Positions 43,630-51,739 of a DNA stretch of 64,000 nt are shown here, in pieces; position 1 is the stretch's first letter, and each line of letters opens with the position of its first letter. The notes beneath the pieces are model-generated. The model saw only the letters and a list, made by a program, of their open reading frames with translations, was not told the DNA's origin and did not search any database. The DNA comes from Desulfosarcinaceae bacterium (GTDB lineage: Bacteria > Desulfobacterota > Desulfobacteria > Desulfobacterales > Desulfosarcinaceae). Where the stretch lies: contig JASJCL010000041.1 in assembly GCA_030066015.1 (NCBI GenBank), positions 1 through 64,000 of the forward strand. The letters are read 5' to 3'. The position numbers and the translations under genes were made by a program.

Positions 43630-44775
43630 ATGGCGTTTATTTCTTCCGGATACAATCCCGACAAACCGATGGAAAACCGGATCACCGATATTGGTCCGCG
43701 TAAATACGACGAGTTTTATCCACCCGTCATCGCCAAGAACAAGGGCAAATGGCTGTATCATGAGTACCTGCAGCCCGGCGTCATCGTTCACGTGGCCGAG
43801 AGCGGCGACGAGGTTTTCACCATCCGTGCCGGCGGTGCCCGCCTGATGAGCACCGGCCTGATCCGCGAGATCTGTGACATTGCCGAGAAGCACTGCGACG
43901 GCTATATGCGCTGGACCACCCGCAACAACATCGAGTTCATGGTGGACGACAAGGCCAAAGTTCAGCCGCTGCTGGATGACCTGGCCGGCCGCAAGTTCGA
44001 CGGCGGCAGCTACAAGTTCCCCGTGGGCGGCACCGGCGCCGGCGTCAGCAACCCGGTCCACACCCAGGGCTGGCTCCATTGCCACACCCCGGCCACCGAC
44101 GCCTCCGGCCCGGTCAAAGCCGTCATGGACGAGCTTTTCGCCGACTTTCAGAACCATCGCCTGCCGGCCAAGGTGCGCGTGTCCCTGGCCTGCTGCCTGA
44201 ATATGTGCGGTGCCGTACACTGCTCCGACATCGCCATCCTCGGCTACCATCGCAAACCACCGATGCTGGACCACGAGTATCTCGACAAATTGTGCGAGAT
44301 TCCACTGGCCATCGCCTCCTGCCCCACCGCCGCCATCAAACCGGCCAAGGTGGAAGTAAAAGGCCAGAAGGTCAACTCCGTGGCCATCAACAATGCCCGC
44401 TGCATGTTCTGCGGCAACTGCTACACCATGTGTCCTTCTCTGCCGCTGGCGGATCAGGAAGGCGACGGTATCGTCATCATGGCGGGCGGTAAGGTGTCCA
44501 ACCGCATCAGCGCGCCCAAGTTCTCCAAGGTCGTCGTGGCCTTCATCCCCAACGAGCCGCCGCGCTGGCCGACCACCGCCAAGGTGATCAAGGACATGAT
44601 CGAAGTATACGCCGCCGACGCCCGCAAGTATGAGCGTCTGGGTGAGTGGGCTGAGAGAATCGGTTGGGAGAGATTCTTCGAGAAGACCGAGCTCGAGTTC
44701 ACCCACCATCTCATCGATGACTTCCGCGATCCGGCCTACTACACCTGGCGCCAGACCGCTCAGTTCAAGTTCTAG
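43630..44775 (+). CDS. dsrB: dissimilatory sulfite reductase beta subunit
   Basis: 381 residues. Cluster cysteines 151, 188, 189 and 193 (HC and CCLNMC) match the DsrB pattern. The ferredoxin domain has [12 protein letters not shown] near 258-269. Twelve bases after dsrA with AAGGGGG upstream. The catalytic sirohaem of DsrAB lies at the alpha/beta interface, and DsrC binds there; no dsrC is in this window. A long hairpin follows the stop. Confidence 0.98.
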   Translation: MAFISSGYNPDKPMENRITDIGPRKYDEFYPPVIAKNKGKWLYHEYLQPGVIVHVAESGDEVFTIRAGGARLMSTGLIREICDIAEKHCDGYMRWTTRNNIEFMVDDKAKVQPLLDDLAGRKFDGGSYKFPVGGTGAGVSNPVHTQGWLHCHTPATDASGPVKAVMDELFADFQNHRLPAKVRVSLACCLNMCGAVHCSDIAILGYHRKPPMLDHEYLDKLCEIPLAIASCPTAAIKPAKVEVKGQKVNSVAINNARCMFCGNCYTMCPSLPLADQEGDGIVIMAGGKVSNRISAPKFSKVVVAFIPNEPPRWPTTAKVIKDMIEVYAADARKYERLGEWAERIGWERFFEKTELEFTHHLIDDFRDPAYYTWRQTAQFKF

Positions 44776-44788
44776 ATTGAATTAACTC

Positions 44789-44820
44789 AAAGGGGGTGCC
44801 ACAATAGTGGTGCCCCCTTT
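44789..44820 (+). terminator. strong hairpin between dsrB and dsrD
   Basis: Fourteen-pair stem, AAAGGGGGTGCCAC (44789-44802) with GTGGTGCCCCCTTT (44807-44820), two G-T pairs, AATA loop. No long U-tract follows, so partial attenuation or protection of the dsrAB mRNA end is more likely than full termination. Confidence 0.6.
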
Positions 44821-44853
44821 GGGCCTTTACATATTTCGTGGAAAGGGAATCCT

Positions 44854-45099
44854 ATGCCGTTAGACTACGAAGAATCAAAAACGAAAATCGTTGAAGGCTT
44901 GACCAAGAAACTCAAACGTAAATCCAAGTTCTACTTCAACGATCTGGCCAAAATCCTCGAGGCCAAACCGCGTGAGGCCAAGAAGGTGGTCAACAGGCTG
45001 GTTCAAGAGGGTGTCTTGGAATACTGGTCCAGCGGCTCTACGTCGATGTACGGCCTGCCGGGAACCGGCAAACAGGCCGCCGCCGAACACGAGGACTAG
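44854..45099 (+). CDS. dsrD: dissimilatory sulfite reductase-associated protein DsrD
   Basis: 81-residue basic winged-helix protein, present in sulfate reducers and absent from sulfur oxidisers with reverse Dsr. It has KSKFYFNDLAKILEAKPREA, the helix-turn-helix part, and EGVLEYWSSGSTSMYGLPG, the wing. DsrD has been reported to stimulate DsrAB activity. GGAAAGGGAA lies upstream of the ATG. The gene is separated from dsrB by the hairpin and followed by a second hairpin. Confidence 0.97.
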   Translation: MPLDYEESKTKIVEGLTKKLKRKSKFYFNDLAKILEAKPREAKKVVNRLVQEGVLEYWSSGSTSMYGLPGTGKQAAAEHED

Positions 45100-45100
45100 G

Positions 45101-45126
45101 GCTGAGTCCGCTGCGCGGGACTCAGC
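45101..45126 (+). terminator. hairpin just after dsrD
   Basis: Nine perfect pairs, GCTGAGTCC (45101-45109) with GGACTCAGC (45118-45126), 8-base loop, no U-tract. A further hairpin (45224-45235 with 45241-45252, 12 pairs with one G-T) lies around the 5' end of the next gene. Both may tune expression of the downstream genes. Confidence 0.45.
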
Positions 45127-45189
45127 TTGGAAGATCGCTGTCGCGATTACCATAAAGCAGCATCCTGACGCCGCGGATTGTGGCCGCTG

Positions 45190-46677
45190 GTGAAGAACAT
45201 TTTGGAAAAGGTTCCATCCAATAGACGAAGCCGGGCATGCCCCGGCTTTGTCGTTGCTGCCCTGCGCGGGGGATCGGGCAAGACCATCTTTTCGGTGGGG
45301 CTGATCGCCGCCCTCCAGCGCCGCGGCCGCGTCATCGCGCCATTCAAGAAAGGCCCCGATTACATCGACGCCGGCTGGCTGGCGCTGGCCGCCGGACGCT
45401 CCTGTTACAATCTGGACACCTTCCTCGTCGCCGATGACCTCATTCGCGACTCCTATCACACCCACACCCAAGCGATCGACTTGGCCGTCATCGAAGGCAA
45501 CCGCGGACTTTACGACTGCATCGACCTGGAAGGCCGCACGAGCACTGCCGAGCTGGCCAAACTCCTCGACCTGCCCCTGTTGCTCTGCATCGACGGCACC
45601 AAGACTACCCGCACCATGGCTGCCGTTGTCGGCGGCTGCATCCGGTTCGATCCCGACCTCAAACTGGCCGGCGTCCTTCTCAATCGGGTGGCCGGTCCGC
45701 GCCACGAGGGAATCCTGCGCACCAGCATCGAACACTACTGCGGCGTGCCGGTCCTGGGTGCCGTTCCCAAATTGCGCAAGCAGGGCTTCCCCGAACGGCA
45801 TATGGGCCTGGTGCCGACCCCCGAGCATGATTGGGCCCGGCCCGCCATCGACCAGATCGCCGACATCGCCGAAACCTATCTCGATCTCGACCAGATCGTC
45901 CGACTGGCCGAGGCGTTGGCGCCCAAGCAGGCGCCAACCGATCCCGATGCAGGGCCGGATGCCGGGTCGGTACCCACTCTGTCGGTAAAGACCCCATCGA
46001 CGACGGTCGAGCTCCAGTCCGAAGCGCCCACCGTCGCCGTGCTGCGGGACAGTGCGTTTCAATTCTACTATCCGGAGAACCTGGAGGCCCTTCGCGTGGC
46101 GGGTGCGCGGGTGCACTTCTGCAGTCCCCTCGAGCGGTCTGAGGCAGATCAGACGCCCCTCTCCTTCGCCCAGGCCGTCTATATCGGGGGCGGTTTTCCC
46201 GAAACCCATGCCAAGGAACTTGCTGCAGCAGACGCTTTTCGCCATCAGCTCAAGCGACGGGCCGATGCGGGGCTGCCCATCTACGCGGAGTGCGGCGGCT
46301 TGATGTTTTTGGGCGAGGCGCTTGAATTGGAGGGGCAACGCTACGAGATGTGCAACATTCTACCGGCGATTTTCGGCTTCTCCCGACGCCCCCAGGGCCA
46401 TGGCTACACCATCGTCAAGGTGGCCCGTGAAAATCCCTATTACGCAGTTGGCAGTCAGATTAAAGGTCACGAGTTCCACTACTCCAGCGTGATCTCGTGG
46501 AAGGGGCGGGCCGAGAGTCTGGCCTTCGAGATGATTCGCGGGACCGGGATTCATGCGGGCGGAGACGGGCTGACCTATCGCAACGTCCTGGCGACCTATA
46601 CCCACATCCACGCCACCGGCACACCCCAGTGGGCACCGGCCCTGGTGGAACTGGCGCGCAAGACGCGCACACCCTAA
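45190..46677 (+). CDS. dsrN: DsrN-type sirohaem amidase (cobyrinate a,c-diamide synthase family)
   Basis: About 495 residues; glutamine-dependent amidotransferase, in dsr operons thought to amidate sirohaem to sirohaem amide for DsrAB. N-terminal ATPase domain with P-loop AALRGGSGKTIFSVGL and FKKGPDYIDAGW; C-terminal type I GATase domain with YIGGGFPETHA and the nucleophile Cys in YAECGGLMFLGEAL, plus EFHYSS. The start is unsure: no ATG or clear ribosome site. GTG 45190 and TTG 45178 are the options, and a hairpin overlaps codons 12-21. It is 18 bases from ycaO. Confidence 0.92.
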   Translation: MKNILEKVPSNRRSRACPGFVVAALRGGSGKTIFSVGLIAALQRRGRVIAPFKKGPDYIDAGWLALAAGRSCYNLDTFLVADDLIRDSYHTHTQAIDLAVIEGNRGLYDCIDLEGRTSTAELAKLLDLPLLLCIDGTKTTRTMAAVVGGCIRFDPDLKLAGVLLNRVAGPRHEGILRTSIEHYCGVPVLGAVPKLRKQGFPERHMGLVPTPEHDWARPAIDQIADIAETYLDLDQIVRLAEALAPKQAPTDPDAGPDAGSVPTLSVKTPSTTVELQSEAPTVAVLRDSAFQFYYPENLEALRVAGARVHFCSPLERSEADQTPLSFAQAVYIGGGFPETHAKELAAADAFRHQLKRRADAGLPIYAECGGLMFLGEALELEGQRYEMCNILPAIFGFSRRPQGHGYTIVKVARENPYYAVGSQIKGHEFHYSSVISWKGRAESLAFEMIRGTGIHAGGDGLTYRNVLATYTHIHATGTPQWAPALVELARKTRTP

Positions 46678-46695
46678 GTCCGAGAAACCGGCGAC

Positions 46696-48009
46696 ATGCA
46701 CTTTACCAATCATACCCGCAATGAGTTCGGCAAGACCGACACGCCAGACCGTACGGTCGCCAAGATACGCCGCGGTTTCGAGCGCTTGGGCTACACCATC
46801 CGCTATATGCCCTATCAAGTGGCGGACCATATTCACTGGTCCGTAATTGCCATTGACGACCTGAACCTGCAGTGTCAGGGTAAGGGCCTAACCCCCGCGT
46901 TGGCCCGGGCCAGTGCCCATGCCGAGCTGGCCGAACGTTTCAGCGGGGGGCTCTTCTTCCAAGCCTTCGAGGAGCAGGTGCGCTTCAACATGCCGGCGCT
47001 GTATGGTCGCGGGGTCAACCGATTCCTCAACTACGAATGGCTCGACGGCTACCAGAACTGCCACCAGGACGATTTGAGCGAAGCGCACGTGTCCATCGAA
47101 TCCCTCCTGCGCCACCAGGACCAGCTCCAACCCGCCGATTTGGCGACGCTCGCGAACAGCCGCATGGCCCACCACTGGGTCGATGGTTACTCGGTCCTGA
47201 GAGATCAGACCGTCAAGGTTCCCCTCAATTTCGTTGCCTATATCAACGCCTCCAACGGGATGGCGGCGGGCAACACCATTGAGGAGGCGATGATCCAGGC
47301 TGCATGCGAGGTGTTCGAGCGCCATTCTCAGATCCAGATTATCGGTCCGGAGCGACCCGTGCCCACCATTGATCGACAGACCCTCACCAACCAGCGGCTC
47401 CTCTCCATGATCGCCTACTACGAGCGCGAAAACGTGGAGGTCGTGCTCAAAGATTTTTCCCTGGCCGGTCGCTTTCCCAGCGTCGGAGCGCTTTTCATCA
47501 ACCACAATCTGCGGCCGGGGCGACTCGAGCACAAAATCCTGGTGCCCGGTGTCTCTTTCAACACAGATGAGGCGTTGAGCCGCTGCCTTACCGAGATCAT
47601 GCAGGGGCGCCACACCCTCAATGTTCCCACGCCCGATCTGGATCGACCCGTGGCCCACCGCTCGCGGGTGGAAAATCTCTACCTATTGTTCAAGTGTTGC
47701 ATTTCGCAGAAGGACATCTCCTTTCTCGAACAGGGAGATCGCATCGCCTACCCGGCGGCGCGCAGCAAGGATATCTTTGCCGAGATCGAGGCCATCAAGC
47801 GGATCTGTCGGGAGCTGAACACCGATTTCATCTTGATCGATCTCACCCACCCCGTCCTTCGGTTTCCCGTCGTACGGGTCATCATGCCCGGCATCTCCGA
47901 TTTTCTGCCCTTTGTATACAAGAACATCCTCACGACAGCAGAGACCAGCCCGGATGCCGCCTGGCGGGGTGACAACTTCCGGAGCGCCATGGATTCCTTC
48001 TTCGCTTAG
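46696..48009 (+). CDS. YcaO-domain protein in the dsr operon
   Basis: 437 residues. YcaO proteins use ATP to activate amide oxygens, making thioamides, azolines or amidines. The family core is present: AHAELAERFSGG near 74-85 and the helix EEAMIQAACEVFERHSQ near 196-212, which carries the Glu residues that bind Mg-ATP. The C-terminus ends MDSFFA, without the PxPxP tail of azoline-forming enzymes. No TfuA partner or RiPP precursor is adjacent. Position directly after dsrN, with 18 bases between, suggests a job in DsrAB maturation or sulfur transfer; that is inference. A terminator follows and closes the operon. Confidence 0.9.
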   Translation: MHFTNHTRNEFGKTDTPDRTVAKIRRGFERLGYTIRYMPYQVADHIHWSVIAIDDLNLQCQGKGLTPALARASAHAELAERFSGGLFFQAFEEQVRFNMPALYGRGVNRFLNYEWLDGYQNCHQDDLSEAHVSIESLLRHQDQLQPADLATLANSRMAHHWVDGYSVLRDQTVKVPLNFVAYINASNGMAAGNTIEEAMIQAACEVFERHSQIQIIGPERPVPTIDRQTLTNQRLLSMIAYYERENVEVVLKDFSLAGRFPSVGALFINHNLRPGRLEHKILVPGVSFNTDEALSRCLTEIMQGRHTLNVPTPDLDRPVAHRSRVENLYLLFKCCISQKDISFLEQGDRIAYPAARSKDIFAEIEAIKRICRELNTDFILIDLTHPVLRFPVVRVIMPGISDFLPFVYKNILTTAETSPDAAWRGDNFRSAMDSFFA

Positions 48010-48054
48010 TCTCCGCGTCAATGCTGCGCTTGGACGTACACGGCGCGAGGACAC

Positions 48055-48096
48055 AAAAAAAGGCGACGTCCCGTTTGCGGGACATCGCCTTTTTTT
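48055..48096. terminator. bidirectional intrinsic terminator
   Basis: AAAAAAAGGCGACGTCCCG (48055-48073), TTTG loop, then the complementary arm ending in seven T (48078-48096), one internal mismatch. With A-run and T-run on opposite ends it can stop both the dsr operon and the convergent cytochrome gene. Confidence 0.92.
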
Positions 48097-48123
48097 AGGC
48101 AGGCAGCAGTTCGCTGCGCGCCA

Positions 48124-48594
48124 CTACTTGTCTAGTTTGGGATGGCACTTGGTGCAGGTGGTCGGTGCCGCCTTGGTCTTGTTCTTTTTGTTGAACGCCT
48201 TGTGGCAGTCCTTACAATTCATGTGGAGGGCCTCGGCATGATACTCCAGCTTCTGGGCCTTGGTCAGTTTGGGGGCCTTCTCGCCCTTTTTCTTCTTGGG
48301 CTTCTCACTGGGTTTTGTGTGGCACTCGATGCAGCGTTGGACGTCGTCTCCCCATTTTAGGTCGAGGGGTTTGCCCTTGTCATCGTGGTGGCACTCGCCG
48401 CAGGTGGCCCCATACTCTTCCACGTGTTTTTTATGGGTAAACAGGACGATACCCTTTGTGTGTTTCTCGTACTCCGGACTTTTCAGCTCGAACTCATCGG
48501 CGACTTCGGTACCGGCGTAGATGAGGCCCCCGGTCAATAGGAGCGCACATCCGATAAGAAGTGCAATCTTCAGCTGTTTCTTCATGGATGCCAT
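48124..48594 (-). CDS. tetrahaem cytochrome c3 family protein
   Basis: 156 residues with a Sec signal (hydrophobic core IALLIGCALLLTGGLIYA, cleavage near residue 27), so periplasmic. Four c-type haem motifs, all CxxCH: CGECH, CIECH, CKDCH, CTKCH. Extra His in FTHKKH and near EYHAEALHM can serve as axial ligands. A Lys-rich insert (KPKKKKGEKAPK) separates haem sites two and three. Class III cytochromes c3 shuttle electrons from periplasmic hydrogenases or formate dehydrogenases to membrane complexes. AGGAGGTGA abuts ATG 48594, while ATG 48585 is 12 bases from it, so either may start. Confidence 0.93.
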   Translation of the reverse strand: MASMKKQLKIALLIGCALLLTGGLIYAGTEVADEFELKSPEYEKHTKGIVLFTHKKHVEEYGATCGECHHDDKGKPLDLKWGDDVQRCIECHTKPSEKPKKKKGEKAPKLTKAQKLEYHAEALHMNCKDCHKAFNKKNKTKAAPTTCTKCHPKLDK

Positions 48595-48683
48595 TCACCT
48601 CCTGAACTGTGGGTTTGGCCTGAGTGATGCGCTTGGTCAGGTGCCATCAACCCAGGTATGGTTACAATCCTCCTGAACCAGAT

Positions 48684-48712
48684 TCCTTATCAGGGGCACT
48701 TGCCCCTGTCAA
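48684..48712 (-). promoter_or_regulatory. promoter with spacer palindrome for cytochrome c3
   Basis: On the minus strand TTGACA (48712-48707), exactly 17 bases, TAAGGA (48689-48684). The spacer holds the 16-base dyad AGGGGCAAGTGCCCCT (48707-48692). A regulator bound there would block or remodel RNA polymerase. Confidence 0.65.
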
Positions 48713-48721
48713 CAGCTAACC

Positions 48722-48993
48722 CATTTTTATTTATATAGATTTTTCAATAGGTTATAAATCAGTTCGGCATTGGGGACACTGTCGTCCTCCAGATCGGCCG
48801 ACTGCGCTTTTGCCATGGTTCGGGCCCTGGTTGCGGGAAGATCCCGATCTGCGGGTGTTACACCGATCCAGGCAGGATGGTTATCTGAGCTGGGGGCAGG
48901 GTCGCCGTCCGGCGGCATTGCGAGCTGATGAAACCGCTACGGCCTTCCTCATACCCACCCACTGCGGTCCAGAAGGGGGCCACTCTCCTACGG
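48722..48993. other. gap between cytochrome c3 and tatC
   Basis: A minus-strand frame at 48727-48918 ends LIYNLLKNLYK and looks protein-like, but has no ribosome site for any start (ATG 48918 or ATG 48813). It may be a remnant or a very small gene. No terminator for tatC was seen. Confidence 0.25.
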
Positions 48994-49785
48994 TCAGGCG
49001 CTCTTCTCCGGTGGCGGTGCGGTGGTGTCGGTGTCCGCCATGCCAGCGTCATCCGCTGCGGCCTCCGCTTTCTTGCCAAATATTTTGGCCCCCAAGATGC
49101 TGATTTCGTAAAGCAGCATCAGGGGCAGGGCCATCATGATCTGGGTGACCACATCGGGGGGCGTGATGATGGCGGCGCCGGCGAAAAAGAGCAGCACGGC
49201 GTATTTACGGTTCTTTTTCAGAAAGGGAACCGTCACCAGGCCCAGGCGGGCCATGAAGGTCAATACCAGGGGCAACTCGAAGACCAGGCCGAAGGCGAGC
49301 AGCAGCTTGGATGAGAACGCCAGGTACTCCTTCATGGAGGGCATGGGACGGATGGTTTCGGTGGCGAAGCCAAGGAAAAACTTAAAGCCCCATGGAAACA
49401 CGACAAAATATCCGAAGAGGGCACCGCCGATGAAGAAAAAGGAGCTCAGCAGGACAATGGGCGCCAGCAGCCGCTTCTCCTTATCATAGAGTCCTGGCGC
49501 CACGAACATCCAAAATTGATAGATGATGACGGGCGAGGCCACCATGAGGCCCGAAATGAGGGCCACTTTGAGGAAGGTGAAAAACGCTTCGGGCAGATTG
49601 GTGTAGATGAGGGTGTCGCCCGTCTGCATGGCGGCCGTCAACGGCGCCACGAGAATGTCGAACAATTGCTTCCGGAATCCGTAGGAGATTAAGAATCCCA
49701 CCCCAACGGCGACGGCACAGGTGATCAGGCGGCTGCGGAGCTCTTCCAGGTGGGCGGTGAAGGGGATCTTGTCGTCTTGATCCAT
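48994..49785 (-). CDS. tatC: Sec-independent protein translocase TatC
   Basis: 263-residue six-helix membrane protein that recognises twin-arginine signal peptides of folded, cofactor-bearing proteins. Signature elements: FTAHLEELRSRL at 9-20, the YQFWMFVAPGLYDKEKR loop near 90-106, and FELPLVLTFMARLGLV. The C-terminal 25 residues are acidic and low-complexity. It is the gene after tatB (38 bases), forming a two-gene tat operon beside molybdenum-cofactor genes, whose enzymes are typical Tat clients. Confidence 0.96.
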   Translation of the reverse strand: MDQDDKIPFTAHLEELRSRLITCAVAVGVGFLISYGFRKQLFDILVAPLTAAMQTGDTLIYTNLPEAFFTFLKVALISGLMVASPVIIYQFWMFVAPGLYDKEKRLLAPIVLLSSFFFIGGALFGYFVVFPWGFKFFLGFATETIRPMPSMKEYLAFSSKLLLAFGLVFELPLVLTFMARLGLVTVPFLKKNRKYAVLLFFAGAAIITPPDVVTQIMMALPLMLLYEISILGAKIFGKKAEAAADDAGMADTDTTAPPPEKSA

Positions 49786-49822
49786 TGGTCAGCGTCTCTC
49801 AGGGGCGGAGGGGATTCAGGTT

Positions 49823-50425
49823 TCAGGCGCCCTTGTCGCGTGGCGCTTTCTGGGGAGAGGTCTCGTCCTGCTCAGAGGTCTCACGCTGCAGCGGGGTCTC
49901 TTTAGAAAGTGCGGCGTCATCCGGCGATGGGGGGTCCCCCGCCGGGGATGGCGCTGTGGCCGCATCCCCGCTATCTGTGGGGAGTGACGGCGACGCATCG
50001 CTATCGTCAGGGGGCGTCCCCTCTGCAGCGGCAACCTCCTCGCCAGCGGCAACCTCCTCCTCAGAGGCATACGCCTCGAGCTCAGCCTCGGACAAGGGGG
50101 GATCGTCAACACCCGCCTCGATCGGCACGCCCGCAACCGCCCCGGTCGGCGCGCCCGCAACCGTCTCGGTCGGCGCGGGGCTTTCGACCGCAGGCGGTGT
50201 CTCAACTGGTTTTTTAAGCTCCCGCTCAAGGTCCTTGAAGGAGGTTTTCACCTCCTGGATCCCGCTGTCCAATTGCATACTGTCTTTGATCTCATTGGTG
50301 GCCTTCTTGAACTCCCCCATTGCCTTTCCAAGGGATTTGGCCAGATCGGGCAGCTTCTTGGGGCCGATGACGATGAGGGCCACCGCCAGAATCAGAATCA
50401 ACTCCGGCATACCAATTCCAAACAT
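49823..50425 (-). CDS. tatB: Tat translocase TatA/TatB-type subunit
   Basis: 200 residues. Short N-terminal helix PELILILAVALIVIGPKKLPDL with Glu in the membrane, then an amphipathic helix with EFKKATNEIKDSM, as in TatB. GPKKLP fits TatB better than the FG motif of TatA, but a dual TatA/B role is possible because no other tatA is nearby. From about residue 75 the tail is Pro/Ala/Glu-rich with small internal repeats (GAPTGAVAGVP; EEEVAAGEEVAAAEG). AAAGGAG before ATG sets the start. Confidence 0.88.
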   Translation of the reverse strand: MFGIGMPELILILAVALIVIGPKKLPDLAKSLGKAMGEFKKATNEIKDSMQLDSGIQEVKTSFKDLERELKKPVETPPAVESPAPTETVAGAPTGAVAGVPIEAGVDDPPLSEAELEAYASEEEVAAGEEVAAAEGTPPDDSDASPSLPTDSGDAATAPSPAGDPPSPDDAALSKETPLQRETSEQDETSPQKAPRDKGA

Positions 50426-50517
50426 AGTGGGACTCCTTTACGGCAACGCGGTGAGACAGCCGCCCGCCGAGTGCGCATCAGCGGAAGAAACTATGTAGCC
50501 GCCTTTGGCGGAGGGTG

Positions 50518-51009
50518 TCAAGCGCCGCTGTCCGCCGCGCGATCGTAGACACCGCTCTTGCCGCCGCTCTTGTGTCGCAGCTGGATCGCCGAGATGGTCA
50601 TCTCGCGGTCATACGCCTTGCACATATCGTAGATGGTCAGGGCCGCCACCGACACCGCGGTCAGGGCCTCCATCTCCACCCCGGTCTGATCTTGGATGCG
50701 GACCGAGGCGGTGATCTCAATGGTGTGCGTCTCCGCAATGGGCGTGAAGTCGATCTGGGCGTGGGTGATATTGAGGGGGTGGCACATGGGGATCAGTTCG
50801 GCGGTGCGCTTGGCCGCCATTATCCCGGCGATCCGAGCCGTTTCCAGTACATTGCCCTTCTTGACCTTGCGGTCCTGGATCAGGGCGAAGGTGTCGGGTC
50901 GCATTTGAATGGTGCCGCGGGCGACGGCGGTCCGCAGGGTTTTCGGCTTTTCGCTCACATCCACCATGCGAACGCGACCTTCCGCGTCTAGGTGTGTCAG
51001 AGGGGACAT
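50518..51009 (-). CDS. moaC: cyclic pyranopterin monophosphate synthase MoaC
   Basis: 163 residues. Second step of molybdenum cofactor synthesis: converts the MoaA product to cyclic pyranopterin monophosphate. Motifs: MVDVSEKP near 15-22, KGNVLETARIAGIMAAKRT, LIPMCHPL (near 73), EMEALTAVSVAALTIYDMCKA and KSGGKSG at the end. Follows moaE by 21 bases on the same strand, so both are one unit. No moaA is in the window. Confidence 0.97.
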   Translation of the reverse strand: MSPLTHLDAEGRVRMVDVSEKPKTLRTAVARGTIQMRPDTFALIQDRKVKKGNVLETARIAGIMAAKRTAELIPMCHPLNITHAQIDFTPIAETHTIEITASVRIQDQTGVEMEALTAVSVAALTIYDMCKAYDREMTISAIQLRHKSGGKSGVYDRAADSGA

Positions 51010-51030
51010 GGGGGCCTCCTGATGGCCGCT

Positions 51031-51402
51031 TCAGTGCGCATCGTCTGTGAAAAACTGGGTTTTGTGGGTAACTTCCGACTTGATGGCGTTGAGGGTCGCG
51101 CTGAGGGCCGCGATGACGTTCTCGCGGATATCGCCCCCCACCACCAGGGCCATGACATCGTCTCCCACCGCCAAGGGCCGGTCGGCGACGATCTCCACTT
51201 GGATGTCAACGATGCCGGGCATTTTGCGATGGGCCGCCAGCACCGCCTCCAGCTTGGCCTCGTCCACCCTCACCGTGAGGCCGGATACGGGACGGCCCTC
51301 GCGCGAGGTGCCCCGGACCACGCCATTGTGGCAGAGGATCATACCGATACCGGCGGCGTCGGGATGGGCCTTGATGCGATCGATCTGTTTCTGGATATCC
51401 AT
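51031..51402 (-). CDS. MoaE-like molybdopterin synthase large subunit
   Basis: 123 residues, shorter than E. coli MoaE (150). The core GMILCHNGVVRGTSREG and IVADRPLAVGDDVMALVVGGDIRENVI resembles MoaE strand-turn segments (FxGTVR; G.L.VGE..V.V.V...HR), and KSEVTHKTQF stands where MoaE has its catalytic Lys region. Divergent MoaE forms of this size are common in sulfate reducers. Molybdopterin synthase would add dithiolene sulfur with MoaD, which is not seen here. GGAGAGG lies upstream of the ATG. Confidence 0.78.
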   Translation of the reverse strand: MDIQKQIDRIKAHPDAAGIGMILCHNGVVRGTSREGRPVSGLTVRVDEAKLEAVLAAHRKMPGIVDIQVEIVADRPLAVGDDVMALVVGGDIRENVIAALSATLNAIKSEVTHKTQFFTDDAH

Positions 51403-51739
51403 GTTGACTGCCTCTCCTCATTGCGGTTGTGGTGAGGGGACCCTTCTTCTGCCGCTATCCGGTTGAAACCGATAAATTGCATACCTTACCAAACTCACCC
51501 CGATTTTGAAATCATCGCACCGCGAATCTTTTGCCCATGGGCCCACGACGGCGGATGGTATCGTCGGGGACACGGCCCGCGCCGCCCGCAACGACCCCAG
51601 GGATGGACCGCCCATGCCGGGAGGTTGCTTGCTTTTTTGCGCCGGAGTTGTCACAGAGGAGGCGTTCGACGCGCTTGGATAAATGGATAATACAAGGTGA
51701 GTGGTAATTGTCAGGCTTTGACGTGAAAGGAGGCGAATC
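51403..51739. other. 337-base divergent gap between moaE and moaB
   Basis: A compact structured block lies at 51588-51638: outer stem GCAAC/GTTGC, inner stem ATGG/CCAT and a run of six T (51633-51638). A second small stem CGACG/CGTCG lies at about 51546-51566. This could be a leader RNA or attenuator for moaB; a molybdenum-cofactor riboswitch is one idea but I cannot match its consensus by eye. No gene is supported. Confidence 0.3.

Noticed and set aside
43330-44709. 459-codon minus-strand open frame opposite dsrB
   Set aside because: Antisense shadow of a highly conserved gene.
48727-48918. 63-codon minus-strand frame before the cytochrome c3 promoter
   Set aside because: Protein-like end, but no start has a ribosome site and no family is recognised; mentioned only in the gap entry.
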